Assembly (NCBI GenBank): GCA_902597545.1
Contig: CACJYD010000003.1
Location: forward strand, 62,001 to 126,000
Origin: an uncultured Bacteroidota bacterium
GTDB lineage: Bacteria; Bacteroidota; Bacteroidia; Flavobacteriales; Flavobacteriaceae
Direction of reading: 5' to 3'
DNA length: 64,000 nt
Part shown: one piece after another, positions 9,844-19,151 of the stretch
Layout of the letters: every line of letters begins with the position of its first letter
How positions within the stretch are numbered: the stretch's first letter is position 1
Made by a program: the position numbers and the translations under genes
Notes under the pieces: generated by a model
What the model was told of the DNA's origin: nothing
Databases searched by the model: none
What the model saw: only the letters and a program-made list of their open reading frames with translations

Positions 9844-10235
9844 TAATTTAAAATTTCAGGATGTGTAAGTTTTATCTTTGGTATGTACGCTTTAAATTTG
9901 GCGGAATTATTTAAGCTAATAATCGAAAAATAACCAACGATAGTGGCTAATTTTGACTTGATTGAATAATCTAAATTTAAAGTAATTTTTTTTCCAGGCT
10001 TTATAATAGGTTTTTCTTTTATAATTGAGTTTAATCTTTTTTCGCCATAAATTTCAAGCACCTTTTTATGTCTAGATAATATTTGAATTGAGTTTTTGCT
10101 TTTATTTGATATAGTAATAACACTTTTATGCAGATAATTAATATTTTTTTTCAAATGTATTTTTTTGATAAAGTAAGATGATGTAGAAATTCTTATTCCT
10201 TTTAAATTCTTTAAATCGGTTATTTTGCTAATCAT
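9843..10235 (-). CDS. apaG: ApaG-domain protein, divergent
   Basis: 130 residues, close to the usual 125-128 for ApaG. The flavobacterial ApaG pattern can be followed: 'GIRIS' start strand, 'ITISNKSKNSIQILSRHKKV', then 'IIKEKPIIKPGKKITLN' in place of the usual 'G..G..PVL.PG'. 'GYFSI' and 'FKAYIPKIKL' follow near the end. It is very Lys/Asn rich and has lost the usual 'EGEGVVG' glycines, so it is a diverged member. The ApaG fold is a fibronectin-III-like beta sandwich; Salmonella ApaG is linked to Co2+/Mg2+ efflux, but a molecular role is not known. Adjacency to pruA, which I recall as common in Flavobacteriia, supports the call. Confidence 0.7.
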   Translation of the reverse strand: MISKITDLKNLKGIRISTSSYFIKKIHLKKNINYLHKSVITISNKSKNSIQILSRHKKVLEIYGEKRLNSIIKEKPIIKPGKKITLNLDYSIKSKLATIVGYFSIISLNNSAKFKAYIPKIKLTHPEILN

Positions 10236-10255
10236 TTTTTTTAATTTATCACTTT

Positions 10256-11455
10256 CTAATTTACGATTTTTAATGAATTTTTATTAGCATATCCAATTAT
10301 TTTGTAGAATCTATCAGAGGGTTTTTTTTCATATAAAAAAGCAGTATACTCATTCTCTGTTTGCCAAAAATTTGATATATCACTTATTAAGTTATTATTT
10401 TTTACAACATACTTGTAATTATAAAAACCTTGTTTTAACAATAGTTCAGTTACATAAGTATTTTTGGATGTTTCTAAAAGTTTAAATTTTTCGCTCAATT
10501 CATAATTATTGAAACCTCCAATCACGTAAAAATCTCCAATAATATCTTCACTGGATAAAAATGAAAATTTTACTTTAGTGTAATCAGACTCAGTATTTTT
10601 ATTGATGCCGTTATTATTAATTTTAAAAACCCCATTTTTATCAGGATTATATGAGTAATTATTTTTTTGAATATCATCATATAAAACTGTTGAGTATAAA
10701 GGACCATTTTCAACTCTTTTGATTTCATTGCTAGTACTTAAAATATTTTTTGTGTCAAAACTATGGTACTCATCCCCAGCATTAAATAATATATTATCAA
10801 AAATTAATTTATTTGATGTTTTTAGAGTTGGTTTCTCAAATATTTTTAAATCATTAAAATTTTTATTTTTTAGAATAACAAGTTTATATTGGGAATTTAC
10901 GTCATATATACAATTTGCACAGCTGAAGGAAATTTTTAGATTATGAAATTCATTAATTAAGTTAATTTCTTTTGCTCTTGAAATCTCAATATTTCCTAGC
11001 TTGTAATTATTAATAAAAACAAACTTTCTTTCAAAAACAATATTATTTATATTGTCCTTAACAATTAATTTATAATTACCAGATGAGTTTATTTTGAAAT
11101 TTTTATTTGGTATATTAAATGAGTAATTAATAAATTTCTGTAAAGTATTAAATGAATTTTTATAGTTAGAGATACGTATATCATCAAAACCAGTAATGTA
11201 CTCATTTTTAAAAATATTTGACAGTTCCCAGTTATAATCATAATGTTCAATAGAGTAATAAAAATTGTAAGGTTTTGCACTTAGCTCATCAAAATTTACA
11301 TTCATAATTTCGTTATTAAAAAAAACAATTTTATTATCGTTTGATGGGGCTCCAGAAATACTTATACTTTTTACAATTTTCTCTTGTGAAAAGCAATTAT
11401 TTAATAAAAAAATTATTAAAAACGAGTAGTTAATAAATAGATTGGATTTTACCAT
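10256..11455 (-). CDS. Type IX secretion system Plug protein (DUF5103)
   Basis: 399 residues with a signal peptide ending near 'CFSQ' (about residue 24). Family-typical segments of DUF5103 are clear: 'YYSIEHYDYNWE', 'EYITGFDDIRISNYKNSFNT', 'NYSFNIPN', 'SGNYKLIV', 'FDNILFNAGDEYHSFDTKNI', 'KNGVFKINN', 'GDFYVIGGFNNY', 'LLKQGFYNYKYV' and 'TENEYTAFLYEKKPSDRFYKIIGY'. In the structure of the SprA translocon, the Plug protein closes the periplasmic side of the empty pore. It is first in a leftward group (Plug-apaG-pruA) and diverges from nqrA. Low sequence complexity (Asn/Lys/Phe rich) reflects the base composition. Confidence 0.85.
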   Translation of the reverse strand: MVKSNLFINYSFLIIFLLNNCFSQEKIVKSISISGAPSNDNKIVFFNNEIMNVNFDELSAKPYNFYYSIEHYDYNWELSNIFKNEYITGFDDIRISNYKNSFNTLQKFINYSFNIPNKNFKINSSGNYKLIVKDNINNIVFERKFVFINNYKLGNIEISRAKEINLINEFHNLKISFSCANCIYDVNSQYKLVILKNKNFNDLKIFEKPTLKTSNKLIFDNILFNAGDEYHSFDTKNILSTSNEIKRVENGPLYSTVLYDDIQKNNYSYNPDKNGVFKINNNGINKNTESDYTKVKFSFLSSEDIIGDFYVIGGFNNYELSEKFKLLETSKNTYVTELLLKQGFYNYKYVVKNNNLISDISNFWQTENEYTAFLYEKKPSDRFYKIIGYANKNSLKIVN

Positions 11456-11491
11456 AAAAAAACTACATAATATTAGTAATAAATATTTTAC

Positions 11492-11513
11492 TTCGTTGTA
11501 TATTTACAACGAA
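11492..11513. promoter_or_regulatory. Perfect 9-bp inverted repeat upstream of nqrA, candidate operator
   Basis: TTCGTTGTA (11492-11500), four bases TATT, then TACAACGAA (11505-11513). It lies in the 71-base divergent region between the Plug gene and nqrA and ends 13 bases before the nqrA ATG. A TATATTTA close to a -7 element sits at its centre (11499-11506). The symmetry could bind a dimeric repressor or form a hairpin in the leader; there is no T-tract at a position that would suit a terminator. Confidence 0.45.
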
Positions 11514-11526
11514 TTTTATTGGATTT

Positions 11527-12882
11527 ATGTCAAAGGGCATTGTAATCAAAAATGGTTTATCCATAAATATCAAAGGTGTTGCAGATAAAGAATTAAAAAA
11601 AGTTCCTTTACCAAACAAACTCGCACTAATTTTAGACGACTTCCATCTCATTATGCCTAAGCTTTTAGTAAAAGAGGGTGATACTGTGAAAAGAGGTCAA
11701 CCTATCTTTTATTCCAAGTCAAATGAAAATATCAAATTTGTCTCACCATCGCATGGAAAGATTGAAAAAATAGTTAGAGGTGAACGAAGAAAAATATTAG
11801 AAATTACAATCTCAACTGACAAAAATGATTCTGCAATTAAGCATAAAATTCCAGCATTAGAAAAAATTAAAAGAGAAAATATAATTGATATTTTATTAGA
11901 ATCAGGATGTTGGCCTTTCATTAAACAAAGACCATTTGATATCATAGCCGATCCTCTTCAAAATCCTAAATCTATTTTTATTTCATGTTTTGATTCTGCT
12001 CCTCTCTCTGTAGATTTTGAATTTATTCTTAAAGACCAAATTGAGTCATTCAAATATGGACTTAAGATACTAGAAAAAATCACGCCTGGAAATCTAAATA
12101 TTGGAGTCAATAGAAATCAAGAATTTTTAAATAAAGAATTAGATGATTTTAATAAAAATATTTTTTCTGGACCTCATCCATCAGGAAATGTTGGTGTTCA
12201 GATTCATCATATTGATCCAATTAACATTGGTGAATCTGTATGGATAATAAGACCTGAAGATGTTTGCATTATAGGCAATTTATTTTTAGAGGGCGAGTTT
12301 ATTCCGACTAGAACTCTTGCAGTTTCTGGTCCTCCAATAAATAACCCAAAATATTTTAGGACTGTTATTGGAGCAAAACTACAATCAATATTAAATCTAA
12401 TTGATTTTAAAAATGGAATTCAATGTAGAATTATTAATGGTGATGTTTTAACTGGAAAAACAGTTGAACCAGATAGTTACGTAGGCTTTTATAATAATAA
12501 CATTTCGGTCTTAAAAGAGGGAAATAATTACAAGTTGTTTGGCTGGATACCTTTTATTAATAATTCGGTCCCGAGTATATATAGATCATCATTTGGTTGG
12601 CTCAATTCATCAGAGCCAAAAGAGTATGATACTAATTTAAACGGTGAGGAAAGGGCATTTGTTGTCACTGGTGAAATGGAAAAAGTGTTTCCTATGGATA
12701 TTTATCCAATGCAATTAGTCAAAGAGTGTATGATTGGAGATATTGAAAAAATGGAAAGATTAGGAATATATGAAGTCGCACCTGAAGACTTTGCTTTGAT
12801 TGATTATGCATCATCATCAAAAATCGAAGCGCAAACAATTGTTAGAAATGGTTTAGATTATTTAATTAAAGAAACTTTATAA
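11527..12882 (+). CDS. nqrA: Na+-translocating NADH:quinone reductase subunit A
   Basis: 451 residues, normal for NqrA. It opens with a Rnf/Nqr barrel-sandwich segment, with 'IKNGLSINIKG' near the start and 'PKLLVKEGDTVKRGQPIFYSK' (about residues 43-63). 'GPHPSGNVGVQIHHIDPI' lies around 218-235, and the C-terminal domain follows. NqrA is the peripheral cytoplasmic subunit of the sodium pump. First gene of nqrABCDEF-apbE, with gaps of only a few bases throughout. The inverted repeat just upstream may control the whole operon. Confidence 0.96.
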   Translation: MSKGIVIKNGLSINIKGVADKELKKVPLPNKLALILDDFHLIMPKLLVKEGDTVKRGQPIFYSKSNENIKFVSPSHGKIEKIVRGERRKILEITISTDKNDSAIKHKIPALEKIKRENIIDILLESGCWPFIKQRPFDIIADPLQNPKSIFISCFDSAPLSVDFEFILKDQIESFKYGLKILEKITPGNLNIGVNRNQEFLNKELDDFNKNIFSGPHPSGNVGVQIHHIDPINIGESVWIIRPEDVCIIGNLFLEGEFIPTRTLAVSGPPINNPKYFRTVIGAKLQSILNLIDFKNGIQCRIINGDVLTGKTVEPDSYVGFYNNNISVLKEGNNYKLFGWIPFINNSVPSIYRSSFGWLNSSEPKEYDTNLNGEERAFVVTGEMEKVFPMDIYPMQLVKECMIGDIEKMERLGIYEVAPEDFALIDYASSSKIEAQTIVRNGLDYLIKETL

Positions 12883-12883
12883 T

Positions 12884-14038
12884 ATGAATTTAAGAGGAAT
12901 AGTTGATAAAATGAAGGCACCTTTTGATAAAGGTCAAAAACTTGAAAAGTTATATCCCGCCTTCAATGCTTTTGAAACTTTTTTATTTGTGCCAAATCAT
13001 ACATCAAAAACAGGTGCACACATAAGGGATGGAATTGATTTAAAAAGAGTTATGATCACAGTAATTATTGCTCTTCTTCCTGCTTTATTTTATGGAATTT
13101 ATAATACTGGTTATCAGTATTTATATCAAACAGGTGAAGAATTTACAGTCTTAGATGCAGTAATTCATGGATCTTATAAAATTCTTCCAATGATTGCTGT
13201 TTCATATATTGTAGGTCTCGGCATTGAATTTGCTTTTGCCGTTTTTAGAGGTCATCAAGTAAATGAGGGTTATTTGGTTACAGGTCTTTTAATTCCTATG
13301 ATAATGCCTGTAGATATTCCGTTATGGATGGTAGCCATTTCCGTAGCTTTTGCGGTTTTAATTGGAAAGGAAGCTTTTGGTGGAACAGGAATGAATATTT
13401 TGAATCCTGCTTTAACAGCGAGAGCTTTTGCATTTTTTGCATACCCTACATATATGTCTGGAAATCAGGTATGGGTCTCTGAGGCATCTAATGTTGATGG
13501 TGTTTCTGGAGAAACTATTCTAGGAATGCTTGCTGCAGGTGGATCAACTGATCAGTTTAGTATGATGGATATGTTTATTGGCTCAATACCTGGGTCTATT
13601 GCTGAGACATCTACATTGATGGTATTAATTGGAGCATTTATATTGATTTACACAGGCGTAGGAAGTTGGAGAATAATGGTTGGATCTGTTATTGGGGCAG
13701 CTTTAACTGGCATGTTATTTAATCTGTGGGGTGCTAATGAATTGATGAGTTTTGATTGGTACAATCATATAATTGTTGGTGGATTTGCTTTTGGTGTAGT
13801 TTTTATGGCCACTGATCCTGTATCAGCAGCTCAAACGCTAAAAGGTAAATGGATATATGGAGTTTTAGTTGGGGTTTTCTGTATTTTAATTAGAGTTTTT
13901 AATCCTGCATATCCAGAAGGTGTTATGCTTGCAATACTTTTAATGAATGTGTTTGCTCCAACCATTGATCATTATGTTATTGATGCTAGTATTAAAAGAA
14001 GAGAGAAAAGACTTAACTCAAAATTAAAAATGGCTTGA
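12884..14038 (+). CDS. nqrB: Na+-translocating NADH:quinone reductase subunit B
   Basis: 384 residues with about ten membrane segments, as expected for NqrB/RnfD. It includes 'LVTGLLIPMIMP' and 'GGTGMNILNPALTARAF', and a covalent-FMN attachment motif D-G-V-S-G-E-T at residues 205-211, so Thr211 is the predicted acceptor. The usual motif has Ala where Glu210 stands. NqrB carries FMN and riboflavin and forms part of the Na+ and quinone path. It starts one base after the nqrA stop and its TGA overlaps the nqrC ATG (TGATG). Confidence 0.96.
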   Translation: MNLRGIVDKMKAPFDKGQKLEKLYPAFNAFETFLFVPNHTSKTGAHIRDGIDLKRVMITVIIALLPALFYGIYNTGYQYLYQTGEEFTVLDAVIHGSYKILPMIAVSYIVGLGIEFAFAVFRGHQVNEGYLVTGLLIPMIMPVDIPLWMVAISVAFAVLIGKEAFGGTGMNILNPALTARAFAFFAYPTYMSGNQVWVSEASNVDGVSGETILGMLAAGGSTDQFSMMDMFIGSIPGSIAETSTLMVLIGAFILIYTGVGSWRIMVGSVIGAALTGMLFNLWGANELMSFDWYNHIIVGGFAFGVVFMATDPVSAAQTLKGKWIYGVLVGVFCILIRVFNPAYPEGVMLAILLMNVFAPTIDHYVIDASIKRREKRLNSKLKMA

Positions 14039-14763
14039 TGGATAAAAATTCTAATATATATACTTTTCTTTTCGTAGGTGTAATGGTTATTGGCATAGCA
14101 TCTATTTTGGCTTTTACTTCCCAAACACTTAAGCCAATGCAAAAAGAAAATGTAAAAAACGAAAAGATGCAAAATATACTTTCAACAATAGGAATTAATG
14201 TTTCTAGAGAAGAGGCTGAAGGTTTATATTCTAAATACATTAAAGAAGAATTAGCACTAAAAATTGATGGGTCAGTAAATGAATCTCTTAACCCATTTTC
14301 TGAAATTAATTTAGCAAAAGAACTTAAGAAGGATTATAAAAATCAGCATTTTCCTTTGTATGTAGCTGAAGTAGAATCTGAAAAATATTATATAATAGAA
14401 TTAAGAGGCGTTGGACTTTGGGATGCAATATGGGGTTATATATCTTTAAAAAGTGATTTCAACACCATTAATGGTGTTTCATTTGATCATAAGGGAGAAA
14501 CAGCTGGTCTTGGAGCTGAAATTACTAAGGATTGGTTTAAAGAAAGTTTTGTAGATGAAAAAGTATTCAATGAAAATGGAGAATTAGTTGGAATTACTGT
14601 TTTAAAAGGAAATAATGATCCAAAAAATCAAGATAAAAATGATCATGAAGTAGATGCAATTTCTGGATCTACTATTACTGGTGACGGTGTAACAAATATG
14701 ATAAAAGAGAGATTAAACAATTATTTACCTTACCTGGAAAAATTAAATATTGCTCAGCTGTAA
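14038..14763 (+). CDS. nqrC: Na+-translocating NADH:quinone reductase subunit C
   Basis: 241 residues from the ATG at 14038; an in-frame TTG three bases earlier is a less likely start. One N-terminal membrane helix (about residues 8-27) anchors a periplasmic FMN-binding domain with the flavinylation motif D-A-I-S-G-S-T at residues 206-212 (acceptor Thr212). 'HKGETAGLGAEI' (about 151-162) is another family hallmark. NqrC carries a covalent FMN in the electron path. Ser replaces the common Ala in the motif, a mild change. Overlap with nqrB indicates translational coupling. Confidence 0.96.
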   Translation: MDKNSNIYTFLFVGVMVIGIASILAFTSQTLKPMQKENVKNEKMQNILSTIGINVSREEAEGLYSKYIKEELALKIDGSVNESLNPFSEINLAKELKKDYKNQHFPLYVAEVESEKYYIIELRGVGLWDAIWGYISLKSDFNTINGVSFDHKGETAGLGAEITKDWFKESFVDEKVFNENGELVGITVLKGNNDPKNQDKNDHEVDAISGSTITGDGVTNMIKERLNNYLPYLEKLNIAQL

Positions 14764-14766
14764 ATT

Positions 14767-15456
14767 ATGGATAAGAAAAATACAAAAAAACCATCTTTTT
14801 TATTTATCGGTAGGAGCGATGAACCAATCTTATCAAAGAAAAATAGAAAACTTTTAACTGATCCTTTAGACGATAACAATCCTATTACAGTTCAGGTGCT
14901 TGGAATCTGCTCAGCTTTGGCAATAACAGTACAACTAAAACCAGCTGTTGTAATGACTATGTCAGTAATTTTTGTTATGGCATGTAGTAATGTAATTATT
15001 TCTGTCCTTAGAAACTTAATTCCAAATAGAATAAGAATTATTGTTTTTCTTGTTGTAATCTCTTCATTGGTTGCTCTTGTTGATCAATTCTTAAAAGCCT
15101 ATGCCTATGATGTTAGTAAAGAATTATCAATATTTATTGGTTTAATTGTTACGAATTGTATTGTTATGGGTAGGTTAGAAGCATTTGCTTTGGGTAATGG
15201 AGTTTGGAAATCGTTTTTAGATGGAATTGGTAATGCAATTGGCTATGGTATTATATTAATTATTGTAGCTTTTTTCAGAGAACTCTTTGGTGCTGGAACT
15301 CTCTGGGGTATTCAAGTTATTCCAGATTTTATCTATGAGGAATATGGCTATGTAAATAATGGATTTATGTTGTTATCTCCAATGGCTCTTATTACTGTTG
15401 GTTTAATTATTTGGATTCAGAGATCGAGAAATAGGACTTTAATAGAAGAAAATTAA
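14767..15456 (+). CDS. nqrD: Na+-translocating NADH:quinone reductase subunit D
   Basis: 229 residues with six predicted membrane helices, the NqrD/RnfE type. Characteristic segments are '[20 protein letters not shown]' near the N-terminus, '[20 protein letters not shown]' (about 120-139) and '[13 protein letters not shown]' (about 170-182). The conserved Cys in 'TNC' helps hold the intramembrane [2Fe-2S] site shared with NqrE. Three bases after nqrC and one base before nqrE. Confidence 0.96.
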   Translation: MDKKNTKKPSFLFIGRSDEPILSKKNRKLLTDPLDDNNPITVQVLGICSALAITVQLKPAVVMTMSVIFVMACSNVIISVLRNLIPNRIRIIVFLVVISSLVALVDQFLKAYAYDVSKELSIFIGLIVTNCIVMGRLEAFALGNGVWKSFLDGIGNAIGYGIILIIVAFFRELFGAGTLWGIQVIPDFIYEEYGYVNNGFMLLSPMALITVGLIIWIQRSRNRTLIEEN

Positions 15457-15457
15457 T

Positions 15458-16078
15458 ATGTTAGAACAATATTTAAATCTTTTTGTAAAAAGTATTTTCA
15501 TTGAAAATATGGTTTTCGCATATTTCTTAGGAATGTGTTCATACTTAGCTATCTCAAAAACTTTAAAAAATGGTGTAGGAATGGGATTTGCGGTAATTTT
15601 TGTTTTAACCATAACAGTACCTTTAAATTATTTAATTTTTGAATATTTACTTTCTGATGGTGCTTTAGCTTGGATTGGTCCAGAGTATGCTGAGCTTGAC
15701 CTTAGTTTTTTAAGCTTAATAATGTTTATTGCTGTTATTGCTTCCATGGTACAGTTGGTTGAAATGATTGTTGAGAAATTTTCACCTGCTTTATATGGTT
15801 CATTAGGAATTTTCCTTCCATTGATTGCTGTAAATTGTGCAATTTTAGGAGGGTCTCTTTTCATGCAGATAAAAGATTTTTCAGGTGTTAGTGAGGCTGC
15901 TGTTTATGGTTTTGGATCTGGTGTTGGTTGGTTTTTAGCTATTGTTGGTATTGCTGCCATAAGAGAAAAAATTGCATACTCAAATATTCCAGCACCGCTA
16001 AGAGGTTTAGGAATAACCTTTATCATTACTGGTTTGATGGCAATTGGATTTATGAGTTTTATGGGAATTAAATTATAA
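15458..16078 (+). CDS. nqrE: Na+-translocating NADH:quinone reductase subunit E
   Basis: 206 residues and six predicted membrane helices, the NqrE/RnfA type. Segments include '[21 protein letters not shown]' in the first helix pair, '[18 protein letters not shown]' (about 119-136), '[19 protein letters not shown]' and '[20 protein letters not shown]' at the end. The conserved Cys residues in 'GMC' and 'VNC' face the intramembrane iron-sulfur site. The 206-residue size is typical of NqrE. Confidence 0.96.
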   Translation: MLEQYLNLFVKSIFIENMVFAYFLGMCSYLAISKTLKNGVGMGFAVIFVLTITVPLNYLIFEYLLSDGALAWIGPEYAELDLSFLSLIMFIAVIASMVQLVEMIVEKFSPALYGSLGIFLPLIAVNCAILGGSLFMQIKDFSGVSEAAVYGFGSGVGWFLAIVGIAAIREKIAYSNIPAPLRGLGITFIITGLMAIGFMSFMGIKL

Positions 16079-16080
16079 CT

Positions 16081-17379
16081 ATGAGTGTTTATACATATAT
16101 ATTAATTAGTGCTATCATTTTTATAATGATAATTTTTGTTTTAGTAGCTATGTTGCTTGGTGTAAAAGCTAAGCTTCTGCCCTCAGGTCCTGTGAAAATT
16201 TTAATCAACGAAGAGAAAGAAATTGAGGTTGATTCTGGCAGCACGCTTCTATCTACTTTGGGAGATAATAAAGTTTTTTTACCATCTGCATGTGGAGGAG
16301 GTGGAACTTGTATTCAATGTAAGTGTATTGTCAATGACGGAGGAGGAGAAATTTTACCAACAGAAGTTCCTCATTTCTCAAGGAAAGAAATTAAAGATGG
16401 TTGGAGGTTAGGTTGTCAAGTTAAGGTCAAAGAGGATATGAAAATCCATGTCCCTGAGGAGGTTTTTGGAATTAAAAAGTATGAAGCTAAAGTTGTTAGA
16501 AATTATAATGTTGCATCATTCATTAAAGAATTTGTTGTCGAGATTCCTGAAGAAATGAAATATAAAGCTGGAGGATATATTCAGATTGAAATACCTAAAT
16601 GTGAGGTAGATTACAAAGACATAGATATAACTTCTCACCCAAAAGAACATCCAGATGATGCAAACAAGTTTAAGTTGGAATGGGATAAATTTGGTCTGTG
16701 GGATTTAAAAATGAAAAATGACGAAGATGTAGAAAGGGCTTACTCAATGGCTTCTTACCCAGCAGAGGGTAAAGAAATAATGTTGAATGTTAGAATAGCA
16801 ACTCCACCTTGGGATAGAAATAAAAATGCTTGGATGGATGTTAATCCTGGAATTGCCTCTACTTATGTTTTCTCAAAAAAACCGGGTGATACAGTAACAA
16901 TTTCTGGTCCTTATGGTGACTTTTTTATTAACGAGTCCGATGCTGAAATGTTGTATATAGGAGGAGGAGCAGGTATGGCACCAATGAGATCTCACTTATA
17001 TCATTTATTTAGAACTATTAAGTCTGGCAGAAAAGTAAATTTCTGGTATGGAGGAAGATCAAAAAGAGAATTATTCTATGTTGATCATTTTAGATCTCTA
17101 GAAAAAGATTTTCCAAATTTTAAGTTTTATATAGCACTTTCTGAACCACTGGAAGAAGATAATTGGAAAGTTAAAGATGGTCTCGATGGAGAAGGAGACG
17201 GTTTTGTTGGTTTTATTCATCAAGCTGTCATAGATAATTATTTAAATCATCATGAATCTCCTGAGGATATTGAAGTTTATTACTGTGGACCACCTCTAAT
17301 GAATAAGGCAGTAGATAAAATGGCATTAGACTTTGGTGTACCACCTGAGAATATTAGATTCGATGATTTTGGGGAATAA
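16081..17379 (+). CDS. nqrF: Na+-translocating NADH:quinone reductase subunit F, NADH-oxidising flavoprotein
   Basis: 432 residues, slightly longer than Vibrio NqrF. An N-terminal membrane helix (about 5-27) is followed by a ferredoxin [2Fe-2S] domain with Cys71, Cys77, Cys80 and Cys112. The FAD-binding motif 'RAYSMASYP' (about residue 220) and the NAD(P) segments '[12 protein letters not shown]', '[11 protein letters not shown]' and '[12 protein letters not shown]' follow. NqrF takes electrons from NADH and passes them through FAD and the iron-sulfur cluster into the complex. All cluster and cofactor residues are present. apbE begins inside its last codons. Confidence 0.97.
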   Translation: MSVYTYILISAIIFIMIIFVLVAMLLGVKAKLLPSGPVKILINEEKEIEVDSGSTLLSTLGDNKVFLPSACGGGGTCIQCKCIVNDGGGEILPTEVPHFSRKEIKDGWRLGCQVKVKEDMKIHVPEEVFGIKKYEAKVVRNYNVASFIKEFVVEIPEEMKYKAGGYIQIEIPKCEVDYKDIDITSHPKEHPDDANKFKLEWDKFGLWDLKMKNDEDVERAYSMASYPAEGKEIMLNVRIATPPWDRNKNAWMDVNPGIASTYVFSKKPGDTVTISGPYGDFFINESDAEMLYIGGGAGMAPMRSHLYHLFRTIKSGRKVNFWYGGRSKRELFYVDHFRSLEKDFPNFKFYIALSEPLEEDNWKVKDGLDGEGDGFVGFIHQAVIDNYLNHHESPEDIEVYYCGPPLMNKAVDKMALDFGVPPENIRFDDFGE

Positions 17380-18397
17380 GTATTATTTTTTTAAAAAATA
17401 CTGTTTAGTAACACTAGCTTCTTTATTAATAATTTCTTGTAATTATCAAAAGCCATATGAAGAATTTCAGGGATCTATCTTTGGGACATACTACAATGTT
17501 AAGTTTTTTAGTCATGCTGAAGACTTAATCAAACAATCCGATCTAGATTCAATTTTTTCAATATTTAATAATTCATTATCTACTTACATTAATAGCTCAA
17601 TAATTTCTAGAGTAAATAAAAATGAAGATGTTCTTGTTGATGAATTATTTATTGATGTATTTAATAAATCCAAAGTGATATTTCAAAAAACTGCTGGACT
17701 TTTTGACCCAACAATCGGAGAATTACTTGAATATTACGGCTTTGGTCCAAATAAAGAGATAAATGATATTGATCAAAATCAAATTTTACTTATTTTAAAA
17801 TCAGTCGGATTTAATAAAGTTTCAATTGTTAATAATAAAGTATTAAAACAAAATTTATTAACTAAGCTAGATTTTAATGCTATAGCTAAAGGTTATGCAG
17901 TTGATATAATTGCAGAAATGCTTGACAAAAATGGAGTGAATGATTATATCATTAATATTGGTGGAGAATTACGATCTAAAGGAAAGAATCATTTTAAGGA
18001 TAGTTTTTGGAAAATTGGAATTGAAAATCCTGAAAAAAATAAAAATGGGGATGTAATAACTAAAAAAATTCAATTGAATAATATTTCAATTGCCTCATCT
18101 GGAAATTATAGAAATTATAGAGTTGACCCGAAAAGTGGTAAAAAATATGTTCATACTTTGAATCCAATTAATGGTCAATCTCAACAAACCAATATTTTAA
18201 GTGCTTCTGTAATTTCTGAATCTTGTTTTACAGCTGATGCATATGCAACAGCAATGATGGTTGGGAGTTTAGATTATTCAAAAAGCTTGACTGAAAATAA
18301 TGATGAAATAGAAGCTTATATAATTTATTTTGATTCTGATAATAATTTATCTGAATATATGTCTGATGGGTTTAAAAAATTAGTTATTCAACCTTGA
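17363..18397 (+). CDS. apbE: FAD:protein FMN transferase ApbE, lipoprotein
   Basis: 344 residues from the ATG at 17363, overlapping nqrF by 17 bases; an ATG at 17333 is also possible but overlaps more. The N-terminus is a lipoprotein signal with lipid Cys26 in 'LLIISC'. ApbE motifs are clear: '[12 protein letters not shown]', '[15 protein letters not shown]', '[19 protein letters not shown]', '[11 protein letters not shown]' and '[14 protein letters not shown]'. It transfers FMN from FAD to Thr in NqrB and NqrC, so its place at the end of the nqr operon is functional. It acts on the periplasmic side, where the lipid anchors it. Confidence 0.95.
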   Translation: MILGNKYYFFKKYCLVTLASLLIISCNYQKPYEEFQGSIFGTYYNVKFFSHAEDLIKQSDLDSIFSIFNNSLSTYINSSIISRVNKNEDVLVDELFIDVFNKSKVIFQKTAGLFDPTIGELLEYYGFGPNKEINDIDQNQILLILKSVGFNKVSIVNNKVLKQNLLTKLDFNAIAKGYAVDIIAEMLDKNGVNDYIINIGGELRSKGKNHFKDSFWKIGIENPEKNKNGDVITKKIQLNNISIASSGNYRNYRVDPKSGKKYVHTLNPINGQSQQTNILSASVISESCFTADAYATAMMVGSLDYSKSLTENNDEIEAYIIYFDSDNNLSEYMSDGFKKLVIQP

Positions 18398-19151
18398 TAC
18401 ATACTGGAATAATTTCATCTTCGATTAAACCATATTTTTTAATTTCATCTTTAGATAGATTATCACAGTAACGTATTCTATTTACCTTCAATCCATGACT
18501 TTTAATTTTATCAAAAAAATCAGCTCCATAAATTCTCAAGTGATCATATTGACCAAATAATTCATTCCTTTTTTTAATATCATTTATGTCCCTTCCATCA
18601 ATTGTCTTTTTCAAATTTAAGTTCAAGGGAACTTGTAAAATTGCCATACCATTTTTTTTCAAAACTCTTCTTAATTCAATAATTGCCAATTCATCATCGT
18701 AAACATGTTCCAGAACATGGTTGCATAATATAAAATCAAATGAATTACTTTCAAATGGCATATCACAAACATCAGATTTGTATTCTGCTAGAGGAGAGTC
18801 AAGATCAACGGTGATATAATTTTTGAAATGTTTTTTAAAAAAATTATAGTAGCATTGCTCAGGAGCAACATGAAGTATTTTATTATTTTCTTGAAAAAAA
18901 GAGGTTTCATTTTTTAAGTATAACCATAATAATCTATGTCTCTCTAATGAAAGTGTACCTAGTGAAAGAGCATTTTTTCTAGGACTATTATAACCGTATG
19001 GAAAAAACTTGGAGTAAGACCTTTCATTTATTGGATCAATAAATTTTTTACCTGACAGGAAAAAATTAAATAATGGTCTGAGTGCAATACTTAATCTTAT
19101 AAGAAAACCTCTTGGAAAATTATTTAGTAAGAATTTAACTACTTGCTTCAT
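18384..19151 (-). CDS. Class I SAM-dependent methyltransferase (Methyltransf_11 type)
   Basis: 255 residues from the ATG at 19151; an ATG at 19166 would overlap map further. Motif I is degenerate ('ILHVAPEQ'), followed by the acidic end of strand 2 in 'ITVDLDSP', then 'DVCDMPFESNSFDFILCNHVLEH' and 'RRVLKKNGMAILQVP', typical of Methyltransf_11. The N-terminal 60 residues are basic with a short hydrophobic stretch. The substrate is unknown. Last gene of a leftward run after map (17-base overlap), convergent with apbE with a 14-base overlap. Confidence 0.82.
   Translation of the reverse strand: MKQVVKFLLNNFPRGFLIRLSIALRPLFNFFLSGKKFIDPINERSYSKFFPYGYNSPRKNALSLGTLSLERHRLLWLYLKNETSFFQENNKILHVAPEQCYYNFFKKHFKNYITVDLDSPLAEYKSDVCDMPFESNSFDFILCNHVLEHVYDDELAIIELRRVLKKNGMAILQVPLNLNLKKTIDGRDINDIKKRNELFGQYDHLRIYGADFFDKIKSHGLKVNRIRYCDNLSKDEIKKYGLIEDEIIPVCIKVE

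Noticed and set aside
9843..10235. Pseudogene reading of the 130-codon gene beside pruA
   Set aside because: Full ApaG length, intact frame and TAATG coupling with pruA argue for a working, diverged gene.
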